Source of the DNA: JBKJUK01 sp046590705
GTDB taxonomy: Bacteria; Acidobacteriota; Thermoanaerobaculia; Gp7-AA8
NCBI GenBank assembly: GCA_046590705.1
Contig: JBKJUK010000312.1
Location: 1 to 14,052, forward strand
Length of the DNA: 14,052 bases
Direction of reading: 5' to 3'
Shown here piece by piece: positions 6,752 through 14,052 of the stretch. Numbering within the stretch: the first letter of the stretch is position 1; the number at the start of each line of letters is the position of its first letter. The notes under the pieces are model-generated. The model ran no database searches and was not told where the DNA came from. It saw nothing but the letters and a program-made list of their open reading frames with translations. The translations under genes were made by a program, and so were the position numbers.

Positions 6752-6796
6752 GAAAGTATCGGCCACTCCAACATACCTTCAGGAGCACCCCCTCTC

Positions 6797-7966
6797 ATGG
6801 CAACAACCCGCAAGTATCTCTTCACCTCGGAGTCAGTGACCGAGGGGCATCCGGATAAGGTCGCCGACCAGATTTCGGATGCGATTCTTGACGCTGTACT
6901 CGCCGAGGATCCGGCTGGCCGAGTCGCCTGCGAGACTCTGGTCACGACAGGGCTGGCCATGATTTCTGGTGAAATCACAACCAAAACTTATGTGGATTTT
7001 CCTTCTATTGTCCGCTCGACGATTCGCGAGATCGGATATACGAGAGCCAAGTACGGCTTCGACAGTGAGACCTGTGCGGTAGTTTCGTCCATCGATCCGC
7101 AGTCGCCTGATATTGCTCAGGGCGTCGACACGGGCGGAGCAGGCGATCAGGGTCTTATGTTCGGTTACGCGTCGCGAGAGACGGCAGAGCTGATGCCGCT
7201 ACCGATCATGCTTGCGCACAAACTGGTGCAACGGCTGAGCGAGGTTCGAAAAAACGGAGACCTCGATTTCCTCCGACCGGACGGGAAATCGCAGGTCACG
7301 GTGGAGTACGACGGAAAGCGCCCGGTGCGCGTCGCTGCCGTGGTTCTTTCCACGCAACACTCACCGATTGTCTCGAATGCGGACCTGCACGAGGCCATTC
7401 TGGAGAAGGTGATTCGCCCCATCGTCCCGGCCGAACTGATGGATTCCGGTACGGTATTTCACATCAACCCGACCGGACGTTTCGTCGTTGGTGGACCGCA
7501 GGGTGATACCGGTCTCACTGGTCGCAAGATCATCGTCGACACCTACGGTGGCAAAGGCCGTCACGGCGGTGGTGCTTTCTCCGGGAAGGATCCAACCAAA
7601 GTCGATCGCTCCGCCTGCTATATGGCCCGATACATTGCCAAGAACATCGTAGCCTCGGGTCTGGCTGATGAAGTCGAAGTTCAGCTGGCCTACGCCATCG
7701 GAGTCGCCGAGCCGGTCTCTGTGTCGGTTGATACGTTCGGAACGGGCCGCATCGACGAAGACAAGATCTCTGAGATCGTGAGATCGCACTTCAACATGAC
7801 TCCGAAAGGCATCATCGATTCATTGCAGCTGCGACGTCCAATCTACAAAAAGACGGCGGCCTACGGACACTTTGGACGCAGCGAAGACACCTTCACCTGG
7901 GAAAAGACCGACAAAGCAGACGCACTCCGCAGCGATGCCGGAATCAAAGAGACTGCGAACGCATAG
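6797..7966 (+). CDS. metK: S-adenosylmethionine synthetase (methionine adenosyltransferase)
   Basis: Cytoplasmic enzyme making S-adenosylmethionine from methionine and ATP, releasing phosphate and pyrophosphate. At 389 residues it has the usual bacterial length, with all three MetK domains. Visible motifs: SVTEGHPDKVADQISDA at the N-terminus (His18 and Asp20, ATP and metal), the GAGDQGLMFGYA signature (114-125), and the phosphate-binding GGGAFSGKDPTKVDRSA (257-273). The start ATG (6797-6799) gives the expected N-terminus; AGGAG (6781-6785) lies 11 bases upstream, slightly long. It is monocistronic: the upstream gene is divergent and the downstream gene convergent, and no methionine-cycle partner such as ahcY or metF is adjacent. 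The identification is secure. Confidence 0.99.
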   Translation: MATTRKYLFTSESVTEGHPDKVADQISDAILDAVLAEDPAGRVACETLVTTGLAMISGEITTKTYVDFPSIVRSTIREIGYTRAKYGFDSETCAVVSSIDPQSPDIAQGVDTGGAGDQGLMFGYASRETAELMPLPIMLAHKLVQRLSEVRKNGDLDFLRPDGKSQVTVEYDGKRPVRVAAVVLSTQHSPIVSNADLHEAILEKVIRPIVPAELMDSGTVFHINPTGRFVVGGPQGDTGLTGRKIIVDTYGGKGRHGGGAFSGKDPTKVDRSACYMARYIAKNIVASGLADEVEVQLAYAIGVAEPVSVSVDTFGTGRIDEDKISEIVRSHFNMTPKGIIDSLQLRRPIYKKTAAYGHFGRSEDTFTWEKTDKADALRSDAGIKETANA

Positions 7967-8028
7967 GCACGGAAGTCGGCCGGGTCCTGGAGTCTGGGGC
8001 CTGGCCCTCGGACGCCTCACTTCTTCCA

Positions 8029-8113
8029 CGTCATTCCGATGAGCCGCGAGATTCCTCTTCGCATGGCACGCCGTGCAAGCACCGCAAGGAGTCCCGTGCT
8101 CATCGGAATGACG
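8029..8113. repeat. Long inverted repeat with perfect 16-base arms between metK and the GT-C gene
   Basis: CGTCATTCCGATGAGC at 8029-8044 is repeated exactly in inverse orientation at 8098-8113, with 53 bases between. Inside is a smaller hairpin, GCAC (8066-8069), loop GCC, GTGC (8073-8076), so a transcript could fold into a cruciform-like structure. It lies between the convergent stops of metK and the membrane protein, where it may act as a bidirectional 3' end. The arms resemble the GTCATTCCGAG-type repeats that are dispersed in intergenic DNA of several phyla; this resemblance is from memory and untested. The remainder of the 171-base spacer holds nothing else I recognise. Confidence 0.85.
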
Positions 8114-8137
8114 CCGTCGCAATGCCCTTATTCTGCG

Positions 8138-10045
8138 CTACAACTGGAAGAGCATTGTCGACTCAGTCTTCATGATCAGCCGGGACTGTGCGAGCATTCG
8201 CTGTAGCGCCGCCGCTGCTTCTGGCGTGAGAAGGAGTTTGCGTTCGACTTCTTTGCGGGTCATGGACCCACGCTGCGCCTGCGGCGCGATCCCACCGGGA
8301 AATACTGCCACGTGGGAAAATCCTGCCTGACGAAGCGTAGCAGCCGGTGCGGTCAGGTCGAGCCTTTCCAGAAAACTACCGACCCTGCCGCTGTCGAAGT
8401 TCCCGCCGCCCTCGGCTCTCCGATCAAACCAGAACAGCTCGTTGGTGCCGAGCACCAGAGTGCGCGAACTCGCCGGAAGCGCCGAGTTGATTTTCAGAAT
8501 GTCTGAGGCGTTGCCACGCGCTTTCTGCACGTACGCTTCGGTGGTGACGCGACCCATCAGAAGTTCCGCAGGCCGGAGTGATTCCTGGTAGTAGAGAACG
8601 AAGAGGAGTTGCCCGGCCGACAGAGCCAGCAGGCTCGCCTGGGCGATTCTGGCGACTCGGGGGAGTGCGAGGACCGCTGCGCCAGTCGCGGCCAGCAGGA
8701 ACAGCACGGGGGCCAGAATCCTGGACGATGGCGAAAGCAGGAGGAGGAGGACGCCACTTACCGACAAGCTCAGAACGAGTCCGCGAGAGTCTTTTGACAA
8801 CGCAGCATGCAGGATACCAAGCAACGCCAGAAAGATTGCGCTCAGTCCGAGTGCCTCGTCGATGAATTTTCCATCGAATAGATACGATGAGAACAAACTC
8901 CCCGCGGTCTGCCGGAAGCCGGTCACATCGGGCGCGCCAGCGGAGAAAAATGGAGCCAACGGATTTCCAGTCAGGAAGAGATTTCTGACGAAGAAGACCG
9001 ACCCCAGCAACGCTCCTGCAACTGTGCCCTGCACGAGGACCCTGCGAAAGACAGGTCGTCGAAAGACCGCGGTTAAAATCAAGGGAAACAGAACGAAGGC
9101 GAAAGTGTACTTGCACAGAATGCCTGCAGCGACTGCGGTAGCAATTCGGCCGACTGACGGTGCTTCGGTGTCGTCACCAAGAGCCAGCAACAGGGCCAGC
9201 GATGCGCCGATGAGTGGCCACTCGTTCAGCGACCAGCCGGCGATCAGCAGCGTTGCGGGAACAGTCGCAATCGCCGCCGTGGCCACCAGAGCCGATGTGT
9301 CGTCGCCATGTTTACGGGCGACTCGCCAGAAGAGACGAAGGGCTGCGATGGCGGCCAGAAGATGCAGAAAGTGTGAAGCGAGCGCACCATCATTTCCGAG
9401 GATCGACAACGAGCTCACGTCGACCGACTCGATGGCCATCGGGAAGTAGGAGTGCGAATTAAGCGGGAGCTCGACGCTGCGTCCGTTCATCACCCATTGC
9501 TTCGGAACGGTGAGGTGATAGGCGAGCTCGTCGAGCGATTGGGGAGGTGCCTGAGCGAGGAGGAATGCCGTGCCGAGACTGATACCAAGCAGCAGCAGCG
9601 CAACGAACCCACGCGATTGAATATTCAGCGATTCTCGTTCGCCACGACCGTAGATACGCAGGGTTGCTGCTCCACAGATCAACCCTGCGATCAGTGAAAT
9701 AGACATCACCGTGGCCGACGTCGAGGCGAGGGAAACAAGAAAAATCAGGGAACCGAACAGGGGATAACCGACCACGAAATCGAAAGTGAGACTCGGGAGG
9801 GTTGGAGCATGACCGTCGAGCCGGTCGATCAGTCGCCGAACCATCGAACCTGCGGCGATCGCACCGAGTGCCTGCGCAAGAGCGACCGCGAGCGGGAAGG
9901 AAAGGCGGGCTACCGCAGCATGCACCGGCTCGAAGACGAAAGCGAACACCACGACCGCAGAGATTGAGAGAGCGATCGTCATCAGCTCGAGTGCATGTGA
10001 TGCACTCGGCTTCGGCTCAGGCGTGGGCGAACTCCGCTGTTTCAT
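8138..10045 (-). CDS. Polytopic membrane protein resembling GT-C fold glycosyltransferases (ArnT/PMT-like)
   Basis: A 635-residue inner-membrane protein with many hydrophobic segments (roughly a dozen) in the first 480 residues and a soluble C-terminal part (about 490-635). The segment PPQSLDELAYHLTVPKQW (168-184), in a loop after an early group of membrane helices, resembles the acidic first-loop motif of GT-C enzymes, with Asp172 and Glu173 as candidate catalytic or metal residues. Such enzymes move sugars from polyprenyl-phosphate donors to lipids, glycans or proteins on the outer face of the membrane. The ATG start (10043-10045) lies inside the kdsA coding end, overlapping it by 29 bases, so it belongs to the kdsB-pyrG-kdsA operon. 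An LPS role is therefore inferred from context only. The family link is by motif and topology and could be wrong; it may be an uncharacterised GT-C branch. Confidence 0.75.
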   Translation of the reverse strand: MKQRSSPTPEPKPSASHALELMTIALSISAVVVFAFVFEPVHAAVARLSFPLAVALAQALGAIAAGSMVRRLIDRLDGHAPTLPSLTFDFVVGYPLFGSLIFLVSLASTSATVMSISLIAGLICGAATLRIYGRGERESLNIQSRGFVALLLLGISLGTAFLLAQAPPQSLDELAYHLTVPKQWVMNGRSVELPLNSHSYFPMAIESVDVSSLSILGNDGALASHFLHLLAAIAALRLFWRVARKHGDDTSALVATAAIATVPATLLIAGWSLNEWPLIGASLALLLALGDDTEAPSVGRIATAVAAGILCKYTFAFVLFPLILTAVFRRPVFRRVLVQGTVAGALLGSVFFVRNLFLTGNPLAPFFSAGAPDVTGFRQTAGSLFSSYLFDGKFIDEALGLSAIFLALLGILHAALSKDSRGLVLSLSVSGVLLLLLSPSSRILAPVLFLLAATGAAVLALPRVARIAQASLLALSAGQLLFVLYYQESLRPAELLMGRVTTEAYVQKARGNASDILKINSALPASSRTLVLGTNELFWFDRRAEGGGNFDSGRVGSFLERLDLTAPAATLRQAGFSHVAVFPGGIAPQAQRGSMTRKEVERKLLLTPEAAAALQRMLAQSRLIMKTESTMLFQL

Positions 10046-10865
10046 TCAACGCTTCCCGGATGGCGAGAACTTCACGAATGATCGTGCGCGCTGTTTCAAC
10101 GTCCAGCTGAGTGGCCTTATCTGACAGCGCAGCCGAGGGCTGGTTGTGCACTTCCATGAAGAAACCGTCCACGCCCGCTGCCGCTGCAGCTCGAGCGAGT
10201 GGTCGCGCGAACTGCCGCGTACCGCCAGTCTGCGTTCCTTCGCCACCCGGCCTCTGCATCGAATGCGTGATGTCGTAGACCACCGGCGCACCAAAGGCGC
10301 GCATCAACGGAAATGAACGCATGTCGACAACCAGATTCTGATAGCCGAAAGTCGTCCCACGCTCGGTCAGAAACAACTTCTCGTTTCCGAGTTCGGTACC
10401 CTTGTCGAGAATGTTCTTCGCTTCCTCTGGCGAGAGGAACTGTCCTTTTTTTACCGCCACAGCCTTTCCGGTGCCGGCCGCCGCGGCAATCAGGTCGGTC
10501 TGTCTGCAGAGAAACGCAGGGATCTGAATGATGTCGAGTACCTCCGCTGCTGCGGCCATCTGCGAGGTCTCGTGGACGTCGGACAGAACCGGAAGTCCGG
10601 TGGCCTTCTTCACTTCCTGCAAAATCTTCAATCCTTCCTCGATTCCAGGACCTCGGAACGAATGGATTGAAGTTCGATTGGCCTTGTCGTAGGAGGCTTT
10701 GAAGACCAGATTGATCTTCATCTCGTCGCGCAGCTTCAACAGAATTTCGGCCATGAGGAAGGTGTGGTCGCGCGATTCGATGACGCAGGGGCCGGCAATG
10801 AACAGGGGAGCGTGATCACCGCCGAAACTGATCGAATCGGTGATGGCTATGGCGCGTGGTTTCAT
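10017..10865 (-). CDS. kdsA: 3-deoxy-D-manno-octulosonate 8-phosphate (Kdo-8-P) synthase, metal-dependent type
   Basis: Condenses arabinose 5-phosphate with phosphoenolpyruvate to Kdo-8-phosphate, the first committed step to the LPS inner-core sugar. The product is 282 residues. Conserved stretches: FIAGPCVIESRD (23-33), FKASYDKANRTSIHSFRGPG (55-74), and IIQIPAFLCRQTDL. The metal ligands of the Aquifex-type enzyme are all present with a constant offset: Cys27, His201, Glu238 and Asp249. E. coli-type metal-free enzymes have Asn at the Cys position, so this one should be metal-dependent. I start it at the ATG 10863-10865, which overlaps the pyrG stop (ATGA) and has GAGG seven bases upstream. 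The frame stays open upstream to 11015, but those 50 extra residues lie inside pyrG and are not KdsA-like. Its 3' end overlaps the membrane protein gene. Confidence 0.98.
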   Translation of the reverse strand: MKPRAIAITDSISFGGDHAPLFIAGPCVIESRDHTFLMAEILLKLRDEMKINLVFKASYDKANRTSIHSFRGPGIEEGLKILQEVKKATGLPVLSDVHETSQMAAAAEVLDIIQIPAFLCRQTDLIAAAAGTGKAVAVKKGQFLSPEEAKNILDKGTELGNEKLFLTERGTTFGYQNLVVDMRSFPLMRAFGAPVVYDITHSMQRPGGEGTQTGGTRQFARPLARAAAAAGVDGFFMEVHNQPSAALSDKATQLDVETARTIIREVLAIREALNETAEFAHA

Positions 10866-12523
10866 CGCACTTCCTCGACTTCCTGGAGGGATTTCTGCTG
10901 CTGCAGACCAGAGGCTTTGCGCATAGAGCGCTGGGTGCGTGCTGCAAGGATGAAGGACTTGAAGAGCGGGTGCGGATTCATCGGCTTGGATCGATACTCG
11001 GGATGGAACTGACACCCGAGAAACCAGGGGTGATCGCTGAGTTCGACGATCTCGATGAACTTGCCATCCGGCGAGATCCCGGTGACACGCAGACCTTTCT
11101 CTTCGAGTTGCGGGATGAACTCGGGATTGACCTCGAACCTGTGCCGGTGCCTCTCGTCAATCGAATTCGACCCGTAGCTGCTGCGTGCCAGCGAGCCCTC
11201 TTTCAGGTCGCAGGGATACTTACCGAGTCGCATGGTTCCGCCGAGTGCATCGACGCCAATGAGATCGCGCAGCTTGTAAATGACCTTGTATGGAGCTTCT
11301 TCGTTGAACTCGGTCGAGTTCGCACCGACAAGTCCAGCCACATTGCGGGCGAACTCGATCGTCGCGCACTGCATCCCGAGGCATATTCCGAAGAACGGAA
11401 CCTTCTTCTCGCGTGCGTAGCTGATCGCGCGAAGCATCCCTTCCACTCCGCGACCACCGAAACCGGGTCCGACCAGAATTCCATCCACGTTCGTCAATTC
11501 ACCGTGATAGCCCTCGGTCTCGAGCGACTCAGAGTCGATGTAGACGATGCGAACTTTCACGTTGTTGGCGATACCGCCGTGCACCAGAGCTTCATTGAGC
11601 GATTTGTAGGAATCGCCGAACTCTACGTACTTACCGACGAAACCGATACGAACCTCATCTTCCGGATGCCGCAGTTTTCGTACGATCTCTTCCCATTTGG
11701 ACAGGTCAGAGACTTCCTCGTGAGGAAGATGGAGCTTCTCGAGAAGGATCTCGTCGAGCCCTTCGCGAGAGAGTGCCAGCGGCACCTGATAAATGAAATC
11801 CACGTCGAGGGCCGAGATCACGGCCTTCTCTTCCACGTTGCAGAAGAGGGCAATCTTGGCCTTCATCTCTTCAGGGATGGCCCTTTCAGATCGGCACAGA
11901 AGGATGTCGGGCGAGATTCCAATCTCCCGCAATTCCTTCACTGAATGTTGCGTCGGCTTGGTCTTCAATTCCTCGGCGGCGCGGATGTAAGGCACCAGAG
12001 TGAGATGCACGTTGATCGCGTTTCCTCGGCCGGCTTCCTGTCTGAATTGACGAATGGCCTCGAGGAATGGCAAGGACTCGATATCGCCTACCGTTCCGCC
12101 GATCTCCACAATAACCACATCGACTGAATCAGAGACCTCCCGAATGCATTTTTTGATCTCGTCGGTGATGTGCGGAATGACCTGCACGGTCTTACCGAGA
12201 TAGTCGCCGCGACGTTCCTTGTCGATCACGGTCTGGTAAATTCGGCCAGTGGTGATGTTGCTCCGCCGGGTACCTTTCATGGCTGTGAAACGCTCGTAGT
12301 GCCCGAGGTCGAGATCGGTTTCTGCACCGTCGTCCGTGACGTAAACCTCACCATGTTGAAATGGCGACATGGTGCCGGGATCAACATTGATGTACGGGTC
12401 GAACTTCTGAAGGGTCACCCGGTACCCGCGGGCCTCGAGCAGTGCGCCGATTGAAGACGCGGCGATGCCTTTTCCGAGCGAGGAAACGACGCCGCCTGTA
12501 ACGAAGATGTATTTCTTACTCAT
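10862..12523 (-). CDS. pyrG: CTP synthase
   Basis: Converts UTP to CTP with ATP and glutamine. It has 553 residues and two domains. The N-terminal synthetase (about 1-270) begins KYIFVTGGVVSSLGKG, the ATP-binding loop, with Lys40/Asp42-region and DPGTMSPFQHGEVYVTDDG (48-66) following. The C-terminal class I glutamine amidotransferase (about 290-530) has the oxyanion region GPGFGGRGVEG (352-362), nucleophile Cys381 (FFGICLGMQ), and His507/Glu509 (FHPEYRSKP). About 20 extra residues, rich in Gln and Glu, follow the usual end. ATG start with GGGGA about seven bases upstream. It lies between kdsB and kdsA: CTP is the co-substrate of KdsB, so the operon pairs supply with use. A 151-base gap separates it from kdsB; it overlaps kdsA by four bases. 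Confidence 0.99.
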   Translation of the reverse strand: MSKKYIFVTGGVVSSLGKGIAASSIGALLEARGYRVTLQKFDPYINVDPGTMSPFQHGEVYVTDDGAETDLDLGHYERFTAMKGTRRSNITTGRIYQTVIDKERRGDYLGKTVQVIPHITDEIKKCIREVSDSVDVVIVEIGGTVGDIESLPFLEAIRQFRQEAGRGNAINVHLTLVPYIRAAEELKTKPTQHSVKELREIGISPDILLCRSERAIPEEMKAKIALFCNVEEKAVISALDVDFIYQVPLALSREGLDEILLEKLHLPHEEVSDLSKWEEIVRKLRHPEDEVRIGFVGKYVEFGDSYKSLNEALVHGGIANNVKVRIVYIDSESLETEGYHGELTNVDGILVGPGFGGRGVEGMLRAISYAREKKVPFFGICLGMQCATIEFARNVAGLVGANSTEFNEEAPYKVIYKLRDLIGVDALGGTMRLGKYPCDLKEGSLARSSYGSNSIDERHRHRFEVNPEFIPQLEEKGLRVTGISPDGKFIEIVELSDHPWFLGCQFHPEYRSKPMNPHPLFKSFILAARTQRSMRKASGLQQQKSLQEVEEVR

Positions 12524-12674
12524 GCGATTTCCCCAGGCTTCTGCTGCAGATCAAAAAAACGGCCGAACTCGAAATCGTTAACCCGGTGAAGGCGGAATGC
12601 GCATTTGCGAAGTCCGTCCGAGAGATGCCACTTGCCGATTGAGACAGCGATGCATGAGGAGCCAGAAGGCTCAC
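12524..12674 (-). other. kdsB-pyrG spacer with small hairpins
   Basis: This is the only sizeable gap (151 bases) inside the Kdo operon. Directly after the kdsB stop is a weak hairpin, GAGCC (12659-12663), loop AGAA, GGCTC (12668-12672), without a T-run. There is a ten-base palindrome AATGCGCATT (12596-12605) and, on the minus strand, a run of seven T (12553-12559) with no adequate stem before it. A separate pyrG promoter or a processing site could lie here; I cannot identify either. Confidence 0.35.
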
Positions 12675-13424
12675 TCAGCGCTCCGGACTGGAGGACTGCT
12701 TGCGTAACTCATCTTCAATCTTCTGTATGTCATCGGGCCGGTCGACGCCAAGGTGAGGACGGCTCGTTTCCACGACTCGGATTCTAAAGCCGTTCTCCAG
12801 GAGCCGCAACTGTTCAAGACTCTCGCAGACTTCGAGAGGCGTCTGCTGGAGGCGCACGAACTTCTCGAGGACGTCGGATTTGTAGGCGTAAACGCCGATG
12901 TGACGCCGGGCCATGCTGCCGCCGTCGAATGGGACTGAAGATCGAGAGAAATAGAGTGCGGTCCCATCGATGGCGCAGACGACCTTTACGACGTCTCGCG
13001 ATTGGAATTCGGAAAGCGACGTGATGGGGCAGCAGAGTGTGGCTGCATCCGTGTCACCTCGTTGCATGAGGTCGATGAGGGCGTCGACTTTGCTGATATC
13101 GATGAGCGGTTCATCGCCCTGAACATTGACGACCACGTCGAATGGCGTCCCGGTGCGTTCGCGCATCTCGAGAGCCGCCTCGTGAATTCTGTCCGTCCCC
13201 GTTGCGTGGGATGGAGAGGTCATGACTGCCGTTCCTCCGAACGCCTCAACGTGTTCAGCGATGCGAGGGTCGTCCGTGGCCACACAAACCCGGGACGATC
13301 GAAGGCTCTCGAGGGCACGGTCGTGAACGCGTCGGATCAGCGAGACGCCGTCGATGAGCGCGAGAGGTTTACCTGGAAAGCGGGTCGATCCGTATCTTGC
13401 GGGGATCACGATGAGTGCGGCCAT
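12675..13424 (-). CDS. kdsB: 3-deoxy-manno-octulosonate cytidylyltransferase (CMP-Kdo synthetase)
   Basis: Activates Kdo with CTP to CMP-Kdo, the donor for LPS inner-core transferases; acts in the cytoplasm. The 249 residues match the family length. Motifs: IPARYGSTRFPGKPLALI (7-24, nucleotide-binding N-terminus), SHATGTDRI (72-80), VVVNVQGDEPLI (97-108, with the metal-binding Asp in QGDEP), RRHIGVYAY (173-181), and GVDRPDDI (226-233) near the end. The ATG start (13422-13424) gives the canonical N-terminus. The bases before it contain no Shine-Dalgarno, and a -10-like ATTATAGA lies only a few bases upstream. First gene of the operon kdsB, pyrG, kdsA, GT-C protein; divergent from the gene at 13499. 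Confidence 0.98.
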   Translation of the reverse strand: MAALIVIPARYGSTRFPGKPLALIDGVSLIRRVHDRALESLRSSRVCVATDDPRIAEHVEAFGGTAVMTSPSHATGTDRIHEAALEMRERTGTPFDVVVNVQGDEPLIDISKVDALIDLMQRGDTDAATLCCPITSLSEFQSRDVVKVVCAIDGTALYFSRSSVPFDGGSMARRHIGVYAYKSDVLEKFVRLQQTPLEVCESLEQLRLLENGFRIRVVETSRPHLGVDRPDDIQKIEDELRKQSSSPER

Positions 13425-13441
13425 TCATTCAATTCTATAAT
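13425..13441 (-). promoter_or_regulatory. Possible -10 element of the Kdo operon, implying a very short or absent leader
   Basis: On the minus strand ATTATAGA lies nine bases before the kdsB ATG, so initiation six to eight bases downstream would fall at or next to the start codon. No Shine-Dalgarno is visible there and no good -35 is present. On the plus strand the same bases read TATAAT (13436-13441) and could equally serve the divergent gene at 13499. Confidence 0.25.
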
Positions 13442-13498
13442 GCGCGCTCGAACCTTCCGTTCTCCGAGCGGGGTGGGTGCGTGGAGACCGCTGACGGC

Positions 13499-14052
13499 AT
13501 GACCGCAGAAACGAGAGAGCTATTGCGACGGTGGACCGTGGCTGCGACCGCCGGATTTCTGCTTGCTGCGGGATTCCTGCATCTGTTTCTATTCTATGAG
13601 AACCGCTTCCGCTCCACGACCGGGAAGGCTTACTGGATCTGGCGCAGCAGAGTTTTCAACAAAGGGAACGCTACTGCATTTTTCGCTACGCGCGACTTCA
13701 TTGTTCCGTCTGGTCGCGAGTTCGTCCGCATCAAAATCTGTGGCGATCCTGAATACATGTTGTTCTTCAACGGACAGGCGGTGGGCGGGGCGCACGGGAC
13801 GGACAAGAGCAAACTGCACGTGTATGACGTAACCGCTCTCTCTCGACCAGGGGCGAACCGCATTCTGGTCGCTCTGCGCAGCGCGAACGGGGTCGGCGGT
13901 CTGATGGCGTCCGTCGATTTCTCACCGGTGCTGCAGAACGCGATCTACACAGACAAATCCTGGAAGCTTCATGATTCGTGGTCCGACTCACTGCTCGTGC
14001 GAGACAGCGGGAATCTGGTCCAGCCGGAGCTACTCGGACGCCCTCCTTTCGG
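13499..14052 (+). CDS. Membrane-anchored protein with sugar-binding-like beta-sandwich, N-terminal part (runs off the window end)
   Basis: The first 184 codons of a larger protein. Residues about 13-33 form a single hydrophobic segment after a basic stretch (RRW), a signal anchor or uncleaved signal. Residues about 45-142 have the pattern of a carbohydrate-binding jelly roll found in GH2-like enzymes and the N-terminus of alpha-L-rhamnosidases: AYWIW, FFATRDFIVP, YMLFFNGQAVGG (86-97), YDVTALSRPGANRILVALRS (109-128). After this, about 150-184 (SWKLHDSW) suggests a second repeat or the next domain. The catalytic part, if any, lies outside the window. The start could also be the in-frame GTG at 13481-13483, which has a G-rich region seven bases upstream; the ATG has GGAG 12 bases upstream. 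It is divergent from kdsB by 74 bases. The family is not firmly recognised. Confidence 0.8.
   Translation, partial: MTAETRELLRRWTVAATAGFLLAAGFLHLFLFYENRFRSTTGKAYWIWRSRVFNKGNATAFFATRDFIVPSGREFVRIKICGDPEYMLFFNGQAVGGAHGTDKSKLHVYDVTALSRPGANRILVALRSANGVGGLMASVDFSPVLQNAIYTDKSWKLHDSWSDSLLVRDSGNLVQPELLGRPPF

Noticed and set aside
6752..6796. SAM riboswitch in front of metK
   Set aside because: The space is only about 45 bases beyond the inverted repeat and shows none of the conserved SAM-I or SAM-II helices I would expect.
8862..9449. 195-codon plus-strand frame inside the membrane-protein gene
   Set aside because: Its translation is low-complexity and basic, rich in Ala, Arg and Thr, as expected for the antisense of a hydrophobic protein.
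10866..11015. 50-codon N-terminal extension of kdsA
   Set aside because: It lies inside pyrG, does not resemble KdsA, and the ATG at 10865 has an ATGA overlap and a Shine-Dalgarno.
10856..11944. 362-codon open frame on the plus strand
   Set aside because: Antisense to pyrG and the start of kdsA, both certain; a by-product of codon bias in GC-rich genes.
12553..12559. Run of seven T on the minus strand upstream of pyrG, as a terminator or attenuator
   Set aside because: No stable stem directly precedes it; only a short CGGCCG is adjacent.

Overview
The window reads as a stretch of ordinary chromosome from a diderm (Gram-negative-type) bacterium with moderately high GC. The evidence for an outer membrane is a Kdo (LPS inner-core sugar) operon, a lipoprotein with a lipobox, and an L,D-transpeptidase. 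Gene content and style (kdsB-pyrG-kdsA cluster, SH3/TonB-C lipoprotein, palindromic spacers) would fit Acidobacteriota or a neighbouring phylum. That placement is an inference; no rRNA or other marker settles it. There are no tRNAs, rRNAs, CRISPR arrays, transposases or prophage genes.

Layout. (1) 1-440 (-): the N-terminal part of the translational GTPase TypA/BipA, with an unusual insert in its G domain. (2) 648-3110 (-): a tightly overlapping three-gene operon of ABC ATPase, ABC-2 permease and SH3/TonB-C lipoprotein; all three genes start with TTG. (3) 3239-4670 (+): two envelope enzymes, a membrane-anchored SGNH/GDSL hydrolase and a YkuD-type L,D-transpeptidase. (4) 4854-6590 (-): a UbiB/AarF-type atypical kinase, divergent from (5) metK at 6797-7966 (+), S-adenosylmethionine synthetase. 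(6) 8138-13424 (-): the operon kdsB, pyrG, kdsA and a large polytopic membrane protein resembling GT-C glycosyltransferases. PyrG makes the CTP that KdsB uses to activate the Kdo whose phosphate precursor KdsA makes. (7) 13499-14052 (+): the start of a membrane-anchored protein with a sugar-binding-like beta-sandwich, cut by the window end.

No stretch longer than about 210 bases lacks a gene. The four spacers longer than 160 bases (441-647, 4671-4853, 6591-6796, 7967-8137) each carry a different palindromic element. The two largest (541-644 and 6664-6751) have unrelated arms but apparently related central segments. This, the TypA insert and the run of TTG starts are the observations most worth following up. 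I found no convincing new defence, mobile or biosynthetic system.
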